From Pyropia yezoensis (lineage: Eukaryota > Rhodophyta > Bangiophyceae > Bangiales > Bangiaceae), in assembly GCA_009829735.1 (NCBI GenBank), contig CM020619.1, positions 31,083,751 to 31,147,750 on the forward strand: a DNA stretch of 64,000 nt, given 5' to 3'. The notes below the pieces were generated by a model. That model did not search any database, was not told the origin of the DNA, and worked only from the letters and a program-made list of their open reading frames with translations. Within the stretch, counting starts at the first letter, position 1. Every line of letters begins with the position of its first letter. Of this stretch, positions 42,255-53,100 are shown piece after piece. The translations under genes and the position numbers were made by a program.

Positions 42255-45200
42255 CTATTTCTTCGTACGGCGGGTCTTCATTGGAGAGGAAGGCTCTCCC
42301 TCAGAAGCACACTCGGCGTCCTTTTGCCGCTTACGGGTTCTCCCTGCGACGAATGTGCTGACATTACCGCCGACAGGTGCGGAGGCAGATGTCAAGCCCC
42401 GTCCAGTGCCCTTGGGCGGTGCAGTCTGCGTCTTTGTGGGCGCCGACCTCTTTGCAGGCCGAGGGGAGCGCGGGGATTGAGGTCGATCAGCAACGGAGGA
42501 CGCACTGCCAGTCTTCCCCGACCGGGTCTCCATGGCGCTGTCTGGAAGCTTCGCGTCAAAGTGCACGGAGCGAGCCCCGGATGTCGTATGCTTGCCCACG
42601 CCCGGCTGCTGCGACGTTCCACTGCGCAGGGTACGGGCAGTCTCAGGGGCCGCAAGAGCACCGGGAAGCCGTTGTCCTTCAGTGCGTTGACGATCGCCGC
42701 CGTCTGTGTCGCCTCTGGCAACGGAAGCATCACTGCCCGCCGTTCTCTCAGCGTCCTTCAAGCCAGCAGAAGATACGGTCGGCACATCCGAGTCAGTGCC
42801 ACATGTCGTCTCGACGACAGCGTGCCTCGCTGGGGCGGCAACTGCAACCAAAACCGAGTCCTCCAATGTTGTCGAAGACGCTGCAGTGCGCCCTCTGCGC
42901 AAAGTGGGCGGTGACATTGGCACGGCCTTGACGCCTGCTTGCGCGCCCGCAGGCTCCTCCCTGGCCTTCACAGCCTTCTTGACAGTGATACCCGTATTCT
43001 TGCCCGCCAGTGTATGCGAGGGTGCTTCCGCCCCCCCAGAATTACCCCCCAGCGCGTCCTGAGCGCCTGCCTCCCTGCCAGAGTGTGCAGCCACGCCAGG
43101 TACCGTCTGCGCCTCAGCTGCGTCTGCTACCCGGGCCAGCGTACGTAGCCCACGAGCCGCTTCGAGAGCTACGGTACTCTCTCCTGCAGGCTCTGCCGAC
43201 TCTTCAACGGCCGATTTTGATGGTGGAGCGGTAGCTGCCTGAATTCCGGCCGTTGCCAACTGCCTTGTGTCGTTCTTCGAGATATTCGCCGTGAAGGAAA
43301 TGGTGGCCACCGGTGCAACTGATTGAGCCGGACGCGCTGCAGGGCCTCGTCGGGCTGCTGACGCCAACCGGGACGTGGGGGCCTGCGGGGGCGATGCAGC
43401 TCGCTGCGAAGACCGTGCAGCCGCCGTCCCGGTGACACCTGTTGTGGGAATCGTTTCGGCCGCCATATTCTCCACAGAGGCGCAGGTGGCTGCCGTCCGA
43501 GTCCTTGCCTGTGCCTCAGAGCCATCGGGAGCCTTAGCGGCCGCTATCTCCGATAGAGCGTTGACGACCGGCGCGGCCGCCGCTGGTGCCGCTGTCGCCA
43601 CCGCCGGCGCGGCAGTCTGGGCAAGAGGACTCGCGACTATCGCTTCGGTTCCAGTCCCCGTGGGGGGTGTGGGAGCAAGGAAGACAGCCGCATCTGAAGA
43701 CATGCTCAACGCTGGAGTTGCGGACCGAGGTGAGGAAGCCGCGGCCTTCTGCCCAGCGGCTGTCGCCATCTCGATTGACGCGGGAGGCTGGGCAGGCTCC
43801 TTCTCAGATGTCGCCACCGCTGCCTTGAATCCTTCCACCGAGGAGGCTGCAGCTGCCAGTCCAGCGGCCTCGGCGGAAGAAGCCGCTCCTGAAGGCGGCT
43901 TGCCCGCAGTCGATGGAGCCTTGGGCCCCTGAGCAGCGGCTGCGTGTGAGGCCGAAGCGGGCGCCGTTGGCAACACCCCAGGCGATGGGCGGACGACGGG
44001 TTGCGGAGGATGCCATGCTGGTCGCCCAGGCGGCTTTCGCAGCGGCGGTATGCGCTTTCGTCCTGTTGCAGTACTCTTTCCAATGGTCGGCCGGGCACCA
44101 CCAGGCTGTTCAGCTGCTTGAGATGAAGTTGTTGCACGAGGGGGCGCCTTCGAAGGGCCCCCCGCGGCAAATTCCGCCCTCGCGAGCCGGGAGGATTTAG
44201 CCTGCTGCTTGCCCTTCTTGACCGTCTTCGTCGGAGAGAGCACTTTGAACTCAAGTTGAAGCACACCCGCCGCTGCTCGTTTTGCAGCTGCAACAGCCGT
44301 GGCAGACTGCCGCGCGTCTTCTTCCGCCGAGGTATTTGCCCCAGCCGCAGCATCACCGTCACTCGACGGTGCAGAGCGCGAGGATGAGCCGACTTGTGCC
44401 CCTGCCCCGGATGACTGGGGAGAGCCCTTTCCACGGGGTCCTTTCGCAGCCTTGACTGAGCGCACCGCAACTGCCTTCTCTCTCTTCTCTCGTTCTTGCT
44501 TGCGGCGCTTGGCCGCAGCAGCTGCCAAAGCAGTGCGTGCTGTCGAAGATGCGAATTTCGACGCCTTTTTCGTCGTTGCGCTCGTTGAGTAGCCGGTCGT
44601 CGGGACAACCGCCGCGGCCACCGAGCCACGCGTGGACGGATTCTCCTTCATGGCCACTGAGTCACCCGCCGAGTCACGAGCCATCTCACCCGCCGCCTCT
44701 CCCGCCACGTCCTCCGCCGACTCCATTGCCGCCTCGTCCGTCGGCTCGACCGCCAGCAATTCCGCCGGCCCTTCCGGCCGCACGCCAGAGCGCTCACCAA
44801 GCGGCGTGTCCTCCGTCGCCACCGCCGCCGCAGCCGCCTCCGCGCCCGCAGCCGACGCACCCGCCGCGCCCGCCGCCGCCCCCGCAGCCGATGCGCCTGC
44901 CGCGCCCGCCGTCGCGCCCGAGGTCGACGCGCCCGCCGTGCCGCCCGCCAATGTGCCAGCAATTGCGCCTTCATCGCGTGCTTTCTCGCCATAGCCAGAT
45001 AAAGCAGCCACGAGAGGCACTCGCGAGGACCCGGACTTGAGCAGCAAGGCACGATCCAGACCATCAACAAAAATGCTCACGGCATCTAGCGCACGCGGCT
45101 CCTTGGTCATTTGCAGAAGAAGGTCGCCAACCCGCTCCGCGACCGATGTTGCACGCGCTCGTGATGCGTGGAAAGTGGGAACCACCACAGACTGCTCACC

Positions 45201-46430
45201 TGTCAATGGGCGATGCTTGCCGTCTGCGAGAGCAGCAAGCTCATTCGGGACGACCACTTGAAGTGGCCATACATTGCGGGAGTCCGGACGCCGAGGCCAC
45301 CACGGTAGCGATAGGCGCGCTCGCCTTGTCGACAGGTCTTGAGCGATCTCTTTCGACGCCACAGTTAACGCAGCCCGCAAGTGCGTAAGGGGACACTTTG
45401 ACTTCTCGAACAGCGCTTGCGCGACTGCTGATGCTTCTGGCGAGGGAGAGACAGCTTCAGGTGGGTGCTCGCTAACAGGACAGACGGGCACAATCCGCGT
45501 GCCTACCTTGACAGCCTGGCGCCGACGAGCCTTACTGCCAACCGAAGCACGACTTAAATACGGCGCGGGCACCGACGGCGATGAGGAAGATGAGGAGCTG
45601 CCTGCAGCCGCCGCGGCAGCAGCGGCAGCAGCAGCAGCAGCAGCAGCAGCAGCTTCACCAGCACTGGCAGGCGCTGATGCAGCCCCCTTATCTCCGTCCT
45701 TGATTGACGAAGCTCCCTTCTTAGCCGACAAAAAGGCCGCCGATGTCGCGTTTGCCGCCGCCGGTGCACCCGTGGCCGTAGAGGCCGCCTTCGCACCAGC
45801 GATTGCTGCCGCTGCAGCTGCGTCGGCAGGTTGTACGTCTGTTGCTCCCGCACCGCCCTTCGTCGCCGCCTTCGCAGCGGCTGCGACAGCTTCTGCTGCA
45901 TCGTCCGTGGGAGGGTGAGCCGCTGCCGCCTCATCGTCAGCGGCGAGCGCCGCCGCCGCAGGCCCCAATGGCTTTTCAGCACCCGCTGCCTTGTCACCTG
46001 CCGACGGCCCCCCCCCCCGGTGAGAGGCCTTGTCACCAGGGCGTCCAACTCCGGCAGAACTTCGAGGCGGTCGGTCTCTCCCTTTTCCCACATTCGCACG
46101 GGAGAGCAAGGCGTGCGAAGTCCCCACCATGCTCGGGCCGCTCTCGACGAACCGATACACCATGCTGAGCACGCGGCGGGCAGGGCTCTGGAGAACGCCG
46201 GCATCTTCCCACACAGGGAGCTAAAACACCTTGCCGGCCTTGTCGTACCCCGAGAGATGCACATGCCACGTGAGCGACTTGCTCGAATTGGCGAGCACCT
46301 CTAGGTTCTCCATCAGCTGTTCCAGCTCCGGCGACGGCAAGTCGGATGCGCGTTCCTCCCCGACGGACGACAGGAGGGAGCGCCGCACGCTCTGCGCGGA
46401 CGCACGCGCCGATGGACGCACCATCGTCAA
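42255..46430 (-). CDS. Very long Ala/Ser/Thr/Pro-rich basic protein, one in-frame TAG near the N-terminus
   Basis: The frame from 46214 runs about 1,319 codons. A 69-codon segment (46430-46221) precedes it in the same frame, parted only by TAG at 46221-46223. The N-terminal part has ordered-looking sequence (WHVHLSGYDKAGKVF, RRVLSMVYRFVESGPS). The middle has a short conserved-looking region (CPLTHLRAALTVASKEIAQD, VSIFVDGLDRALLL). The remainder is low-complexity, and the C-terminus carries nuclear-localisation-like clusters (GRTRKRQKD, MKTRRTKK). A GCA triplet run (about 45617-45652) encodes poly-Ala. No enzyme domain is visible. A nuclear, chromatin- or DNA-associated role is inferred only from the basic, disordered composition. 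If the TAG is real, translation may start at Met 46166. Confidence 0.6.
45617..45652. repeat. GCA trinucleotide run (poly-Ala in the minus-strand gene)
   Basis: An imperfect GCA/GCG triplet tract of about a dozen units lies inside the Ala-rich gene. Such tracts change length easily by slippage in steps of three and keep the frame. Confidence 0.85.
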
Positions 46431-47315
46431 GATTGCGAACGCGTTCGAAGTCGGGAGGGGGAGGGCGCCGAGGGTTGACGCACCGGCACAAAACGTGGTT
46501 CGGGTCGCGCACGGCAGAGATGCGCCTGCCTTGCCGAAGAGGTCCGCTGCTCAGGGGCACTAGGGGCAAGAAACAAGCCGAAGCACGTCGATTGTCGGCC
46601 GGCAAGCGGCCGACGCCTCAGCCTGCCACAGCACGCAGGCAGGAGGGGGGGAGCCCAGCGTTCACGCACCGGCACAAAAAAATCGGTCCGGGTTTCGCCC
46701 GGTCTGGGGCCCTCGGCGCAAGATGCGCGCCGAAGCACGTCGATGAACGGCCGGCATACGGCCCACGCGCCAGCCTGCCACCGCGCGCAGGCAAGCTGCA
46801 GGGAAGCCACCAGCCGAGGCATCTGGTCGAAATTGTGTGCCGACACGTGTTTCGTGCCGACACATACGTTTCCGTTTCGTGCCGACGCAGCCAAACCACT
46901 ACTCACGACGTTGAATTCGATACCTTTTGAATGAGCCACATACGCGGGTTCCTCTGGGAACTAGTCGTGCCGAATGGCGCGTCCAGCGAAGGCTCGTGCG
47001 CGCTGCCGTCCCCTGAGCACCTCGCCCACGGCATCCTCGCCCGCTGCCACCCTGAGGCAACGGCACCTGCTCACTTTGAAATGGTCCCTGCCCCACATTC
47101 TCGTACAAGCGGATTTTATGGCGGTTGCCTCTAGGTCGGCACGGTACCAAATACAAGGCAGGCGGCAAAATGCCGACAGCATGCACAGCCTACATAGCGG
47201 TGTTGCCGGGGCGGCACAAGTATACAGGCCCCTGCTTGAGACAAGGCGAAAAGCACTGGAGATGTGCGCTGAAGTAAAGCAAAAGCGCAACGATGGCGCC
47301 TCGACGGAGGCACAT
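46431..47315. repeat. Non-coding tandem duplication and GTGCCGA cluster
   Basis: Two imperfect units share ACGCACCGGCACAAA (46478 and 46664), GCCGAAGCACGTCGAT (46578 and 46729) and CAGCCTGCCAC (46619 and 46771), giving a period of about 150-186 bases. GTGCCGA follows at 46837, 46854, 46879 and 46967, and TCGGCAC at 47136. I see no gene. The unit's repeated structure could be transposon subterminal DNA or a non-coding RNA gene. Confidence 0.6.
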
Positions 47316-48215
47316 TTACTGGCTACAGGAAAAACGCTCGTTGTCGTTGAGGTACTCCTCCACGATCCTTGTGACATGCACAGGGCATGTCGCATGGTTC
47401 GACAGCCACAATTCAATCTCCTCCCTGTGAAAAGCGCACCAACATGGGAGGCGGAGCAGCTCCTTCGCCCCACCCAAAGAGTCAAAGCATATAGCACAAC
47501 GAGCCACTCCATCTGCCAAGTCCCGCGTGCTCAAGAAAAAACGATGCAGCTGACGCATCACGCTCGGAGGCACCCCGTCACGGTTGGCGTCCAGACCACC
47601 AGCAGACGCGGGGGCCGCCCACGCGGAGTCTAGCGCCGTGTCCTCGTAAGTGTATTCAATACGCAGGCGAGTAGATGATGGTGGAGCAGGAGCGACGGGC
47701 CCGCCTGAGCCCGCCCGCCGAGACGACCGCCAGCTATCCATCGCTTCCAGGACGGCAGTGACAGACGGTAGGATGGGGCCCACATCTGAAGTGACAGAGG
47801 CAGCGACGAGATCCCTCGCCCTGGGCGGCACAACTGCGTCAACATACATGTACCGCGTGCGACGCTGGGTTGCCACTCCGCCCTCGTCGGACCCCGAAGG
47901 ATTGGCATTGGCTGGGTCCCCCATGTCACTAGGCGTCCCCACCGTGTCCGCCAAGCCGGCGGCAGGCGTCTTGGCGGTTGTCCGCAGCACAGCCCGCCGT
48001 GTGGTCGATGACGCACGTCCCGAGGCCCGGGTGGCACGCGACGACACAGGGGCCCCCCCCGCAGCGACTGCCGTGTCGTGGGCAGACGACCCGGCGGCCA
48101 TCTGGTCGCTCTCCCGACGGCGCAGCCGGTGAGAGCGTCGGGCGGGTCGGACGAGTCCGGACGTCCCTCGGACGCTGTCAGGCCGGCTACGTCTCGTCCG
48201 TCGGTGGGGAGGCAT
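47316..48215 (-). CDS. RING-like zinc-finger protein (degenerate RING-H2, possible E3 ubiquitin ligase)
   Basis: The 299-residue protein has a basic, disordered N-terminal half and a C-terminal finger: CAICFDSLGG, then LPCWCAFHREEIELWL and HATCPVH. This matches RING-H2 spacing, including the Pro-Cys near the seventh ligand and the hydrophobic/Trp position that contacts E2 enzymes. The fourth ligand is Cys rather than His, the sixth is Glu instead of Cys, and the eighth is His instead of Cys. Zinc binding may thus be altered, and ligase activity is uncertain. ATG 48215 is chosen because the Arg-rich coding starts there. The frame is open upstream to 48308. It lies inside the inverted-repeat element and is transcribed toward the Ala-rich gene. 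Confidence 0.6.
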   Translation of the reverse strand: MPPHRRTRRSRPDSVRGTSGLVRPARRSHRLRRRESDQMAAGSSAHDTAVAAGGAPVSSRATRASGRASSTTRRAVLRTTAKTPAAGLADTVGTPSDMGDPANANPSGSDEGGVATQRRTRYMYVDAVVPPRARDLVAASVTSDVGPILPSVTAVLEAMDSWRSSRRAGSGGPVAPAPPSSTRLRIEYTYEDTALDSAWAAPASAGGLDANRDGVPPSVMRQLHRFFLSTRDLADGVARCAICFDSLGGAKELLRLPCWCAFHREEIELWLSNHATCPVHVTRIVEEYLNDNERFSCSQ

Positions 48216-48308
48216 TCTCAAGCGCCCGCGGGGTTCGTGAAGGGAGAAGATGAAGACAAGGTGAGAGGCATGGGGGAGTTGGAGGGGACAGCCGCGCGTG
48301 CGCCACAA

Positions 48309-49685
48309 CGGTGAGAGTGCAACGGTGAGGACGTGCCGCGAAGGTGAAGGTATCTGGTCGGCGGACCGCCCGTGTTCTCAGATAGCCTGCTGCACTGCAG
48401 AGGAAAAAGCGTGCGGGCTTCATGTGAACAGGTGTGTCAACAAATGAACCGGTCCTGAGTGACCGGTGGGTGGGGGTCTACTGCCTGGCTAGCTTGTTGA
48501 CTCACGAGCTCCAGGAAAACGTACGGGCGCAACACCACAACAGAGTGGGGCCGTGTCCGAGTCCCGCACGAGGCAGATCCGAGCGCAAATCGGCCGAGGT
48601 CCTTGCGAGCAAATCAGATGCTGCCCGCCACGGCCTGCTGGCCTTGGCAGCGGCGTGCCGTACATCGTCACGATGTAGTATCGCGCCGAAACAGCATGTT
48701 CAGCCCAGGTCGTCGGCAGTGTCGTCACTATGCGGTATCGCGCAACCAGGATTCTAACGAAATGTCGACCAAACAGACTACGCACATCTGTTCCAATCAA
48801 CAAACACGACAAATGCGAGTGAAACTGAATTTGAATTTCAGCGCACATTAACTTTGCTGTTCTCATATATTCTTTCTCCACTGTCCACCACGACCGATAA
48901 TGGTGGGTGGTGCTGGTGGACATGCTGCGTGCATGTGCTCACTTCGGCACCATTGTGCCCAACCCCAGTCGGCAGGATCGTGCAGAACTCGTGCTTCGTG
49001 CCGACAAGAGTCAGGGGTACCGCGGAGGATGGCCCTGCAGTGGCCACCCCCCAGCTCGCCGGAAGGACGTGCAGGCGATGCACATTTGGCCGACGCGCAC
49101 CCGTTCCAACCGTACTGAGACACCACCCCCTCTCCCTCTTGCACGTCCGGCCCCTGCCGACCGCTCCAGGTACCGCTGCAGCCACCCCCCCACTTGACGG
49201 TCGTCGAGCCTCACTCTCTGCTTGCCATTGCGGTCGCCATTGCATACACCGTGGCTCGCTTCTGGCCAGCTAAAACGACGTGCCCCTCCTTCTCGCCCAC
49301 ACCTCGCCCGCCCCGTCCGGCCGCCCCCTTCCGCAAAAAAAAACCGAGTCGCCCCAGCTCCCCCTGTCCGCACACAGATCAACCCCGATATTGCGTACCG
49401 CACGGAGAACATGCACATGATGCACGCACTGTAAAGCAAGCATTGAGCACGGAGGCGGTTCCACGGATTCGCACACCCGGCGAGCCACGTGCGCCACGTG
49501 CACGCAACGCCCCGCCACGTGCCCCACGTGCACGCCATGCCCCCGGTAATGCGGCAATAAGGACGCCACGTTCCCCACGTGGCTGGCGACGTGATCGACG
49601 CCGGGGCGGCCCGAAATCAGCAGTCCAGACTTAAGAAATCTCTCGCTTCCTATAGGTCGAGCCATGACTGCGTGTGCTGGAATTG
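48309..49685. other. Island DNA near the right end, no recognised gene
   Basis: Motif copies TCGGCAC at 48946 and GTGCCGA at 48998 are present. A run of GCCACGTGC-type repeats (about 49485-49545), containing the palindrome CACGTG, lies 150 bases inside the right inverted repeat. Open frames here are short and lack signatures. Confidence 0.45.
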
Positions 49686-49798
49686 TCGGCACGGACCTAT
49701 CGTGCCGATCTAGCGTGCCGAAGGGCCTCTATGGCCTGGATTGGCCGCCATTCCAGGCCGTATGGGCACTTCGTCGTTTCGTGCCGGCGAATGGCCAC
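49686..49798 (-). repeat. Right terminal inverted repeat of the large island element
   Basis: The complement of this segment matches 23163-23273 with about 90% identity by eye. It carries three TCGGCAC-type motifs (49686, 49702, 49715) at its inner end, mirroring the left repeat. Confidence 0.88.
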
Positions 49799-49841
49799 TT
49801 TTCCTGGACCAGTCTGGCAGACTGTCCGTGCGTTGCCTGCA

Positions 49842-49872
49842 GGCACCTACAGCCCCAGCTGGGGTAGGTGCC
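49842..49872. repeat. Hairpin-forming inverted repeat just outside the right end
   Basis: GGCACCTAC pairs with GTAGGTGCC around an inner CCCCAGCTGGGG. The stem would be nearly continuous with one extra A. It lies 15 bases beyond the proposed right edge and has no counterpart at the left edge. Confidence 0.7.
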
Positions 49873-49939
49873 GCGTCATGCGCCGAGGCGCTCTGCTGCG
49901 AACCTCCGACTCTGCAGGCCTGCACCGGCTCTGCCGCAT

Positions 49940-50080
49940 CCGATTCACGCTGCGGCCTCCCACCAACGCTGCGACCTCCCATCGACGCCACGGCCTAACA
50001 CCGGCGCTGCTGCCCACCACCGACGCTGACGCCCCCCACCGATGCTGCTGCACCGACGCTGCCGCTTCCCACCGACGCAT
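49940..50080. repeat. Degenerate short tandem repeat (about 19 bp units) upstream of the NTPase gene
   Basis: About seven units with the core CCACCGACGCTG follow one another with small variations. They end just before the leader of the NTPase-nuclease gene. Confidence 0.55.
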
Positions 50081-50112
50081 ACGTCGTGTCTCCGGGCAAG
50101 TTTCACTCTGTA

Positions 50113-53100
50113 ATGGTGGACGAGCGCTTCTTTGGCCGGAAACGTGCTCAACATGCGGCTTTTGTCAGATCTGGGCATCCATGGCCTCGCTTGCTACATG
50201 GCCCCGTGCAGCCTCGCCCGGAGTCGGCCGTGAACATGGCTCGTCCGACTCTACGTCAGCCCATCACTACAAGACGTGTCATCGTGATGAGGGATGGCTC
50301 CACAGGAGCACCGGAGGAGGGTTCATCTCTGCCAGGGATACGTGAGCTGGAGTTGAGAACCCTCTCGCTGAAAATCGGCCAGATGGAACACGATGTGGCA
50401 GATGCTAGGAAGCGGGCCGAGGTGGCACAGCAGCAATGGGAGACATCGGTCGGTGCAAGCAAGGAGGTATTCGGTTCAACGTTGATACGTCACAATGCGG
50501 AGGTGACGGATGGTCTGCAGGTTCTTGGGCAACTTCGGCAACGCGAGCAGCAGCTGAGATCTGGACAGCAATACCAGGTCAAGGACGTACGTGACGATCA
50601 ACAGTTTCCTGATTCGAGAGCACAGGTACGTCATCGCGAGGAAGACAGACTTTGGGTATCGGAAGGATGAGTTCGTGTAATTGCTGCTGTGGCGCTTGCG
50701 GATGCTTATTGTTCATGTCTCTCATCTTCCCTTTCCTTTTTGTTGTGTCTTGTTGTGATATCCCTTGACAGACGGACCAACTTGCTGTAGCAACGAAGAT
50801 GACAGTGCAGGACCTATTCGAGTCGGTTGGTCTAAGCCTTCACAGCGATCCACTCACTGTATGGACCAACATCTTCAAGACCAAGCCCACATGGCGCCTG
50901 CGCGATTCTACCGGCATGTCTTCTCTGCGCTGTCTGCTGGCCGTAGCCCAGCAGGAGCACGTCCAAGCGGAGAGAGATCGACTACAGGAGCAGGAAGTTG
51001 GTGTTGGGCGCACAGACGTCGAGCACTCGTGCGATTCCCATGTCATACCCACGGACTCGCTTGTCGCGCGACTGAGCCTGCTGTTTCTGACGGCTTTTCC
51101 AGGCAGCGGCAAGTCGCACCATCTTCGACTACTGGGAGAGCAGGTGAACAAGCTTCGCGCCGGCGATGATGTCGCTGCCAGGAACCTCTTGGACGCGCCC
51201 AACTTGACAACTGAAGCCGAGGATGGGAAGTTTGTCAGTGCAGAAGACTCGGGGACGCCGCGTTTTGATCAGTCCACTCTCCAGTGGGCCAAGAAGCTGA
51301 AGCTGATTGGCGTCAATTTCAACAGCGAGCGCTGGTCTCTGAACGAGTCGGGGAGCGACGGTTCCATGGCTCGGCATCCGGGCGGCGCCCTTTCCCCGCT
51401 CCACCTGCGCATCCTGTTCTTTGCTTTAGCGGACCTCAACGATGCCGACGCTGCAGAGACAGTCTGGTCGGACTTGGGCACCAAGTGTGCGAAGGCTTTC
51501 AATGCGGGGACGCTGTCGCCACATGACTTGGAAGTGGCTGTCGTGGCCCTCCTCCGCCGCCGGTGCGGAGCGGTAGCGCCGCACGCTCCTCTATTGATTC
51601 TCCTAGACGAGTTGAGCAAGTGCGACGGCTTTTGCGCTGACGTCTATGCGAAGGACGTCAAGCGTCCGACTGCGCCCAAGGCTTTTCGCTCTGCGGCCTG
51701 CAGTCTGGCAAACAAGGTCAACGGCCGCGTGCTGCTCGCCAGCCTTGACGATGAACTTCCTCGGACCGAGACACAGTCGTCTGGACGTGTGCCGGTCGAG
51801 GCTGTAAAGCTCCCTCCGTTTCCGATGGTGGAGCTGTTTACGTCGGTTCTTGGCGAGCTCTCAGTCTCTAAGGACTTGCACCTCAGCTACCGAGGCCACC
51901 TTGTCAAGGCTGGTACGCAAGGTGGACGTCCGCAAATTGTTGCTCAAGCAGAGGCGCTTGCGAACGTTGTGGGAGCTGACGTACGGCATGCAGCTTACTT
52001 AGCATCCTTCCTGTCTTCCGCTTGCAGCGGTCAGAAGCTGTCGGCTATTTTGCGGAGTTCTGCGCGGTCTGCCAACCTTTCGTACGCTGACATATGGTCT
52101 CATTCCGACTGTGACTTTATCTTCGCCCACTCCCTGCGGTGCGAGTATGTCCGTGCTGCAGACACGCTACCAAGTGGATGCACGTGGGACTCCGTGCGAC
52201 GGTCTGGTCTTATCCAAGCCGTAGGAGGTCCGCGCTTTCATGTCAAGCTTCCTCTGTACGTCGCATGGGTCCTGCATGCATGTGATGGGACTGGCCGCAT
52301 TTTCCCGAGGACACTGTACAACATGATCGGCGGAGTTGACGGACAACTGAGATGGCGAGCCTGGGAGGCCATATGGGTCAACCTGGAGGTCTTGCTGCCT
52401 TACGCCCGTTCTTTGGTGGCCAACTCCAAAGTCGGTGACCTCGCCGCAACAAGCCGCAAGTGCGACGCGCTCGTGAAGTTGTTTCCTTCCACGTCCCACT
52501 TTGGCAGGAAGCTGGTGTCGCGCTGCGAGAACCCGGCGTTTCTTCCCTTACGTGTCGAAGAGCGGTCATTACCGAAGCTCTTGCTCAGGTTCCTCAACCA
52601 AGATAGGTCGTTAACGTCGGTCGTCTGGCAGACGGAGGACAACACTGCCGCCGTTGATAGCTTGCTGTTCGCCGTCAACGAGGACTACCAGATGGTCATC
52701 CGCGCCTCTCAAGTGAAGCAGACCACAGCCGTCGTTCAACAACCTTTATCGTGGGGCCAGGCTCGTGACCTAGTGCAGAACATGCGGCTTTGGCTGGCGA
52801 TAGCCACCTGGCTCGCCCTCAGTGGCGACCCTATGATTCAAGGCTACTCCAAGGCCGAGGAATGGAGGACTCTTCGTACTGGGTTCCGAACGGTCTTTCC
52901 AGCAGTGGCAGATGAGCCTAACGACGCGGTCGTGGATGAAGAAGCTGTATTGCGCGCTTATTTGACTGCCAACTGGGCTCATCTTCCGCGTACTCCTGCC
53001 AGTATTGAGGATGTGCTGGTTGCCGTGTTCTCTGTGCTGCAGAAGAGTTCTTTCGTTGTGGCTCTACAGCGCCCGCGTGGTGCGAGCTTCTTCCACGACC

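Larger units (their letters stand above)
23131..49827. mobile_element. Putative 26.7-kb KDZ-type DNA transposon bounded by terminal inverted repeats
   Basis: Inverted repeats of about 112 bp (23163-23273 and 49686-49798) close a block of distinctly lower GC content than both flanks. Between them are a KDZ transposase core on the minus strand, a SWIM/cysteine-cluster plus Ulp1 protein, a SET protein, a RING-like protein, a long Ala-rich basic protein and dispersed TCGGCAC motifs. Just outside each repeat is a palindrome (20 bp at 23131-23150, imperfect at 49806-49827) with the shared core CAG(A/T)CTGG, taken here as the outermost edge. Ulp1 and cysteine clusters are known companions of KDZ transposases. 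I could not define the target-site duplication. The alternative is two unrelated copies of a small repeat that happen to face each other. Confidence 0.65.

Noticed and set aside
11268-46223. A changed genetic code in which TAG or TGA is a sense codon
   Set aside because: Intact genes here end in the same codons: RecQ and the NTPase gene end in TAG, and the apyrase and SET genes end in TGA. The odd stops are found mainly in mobile-element genes.
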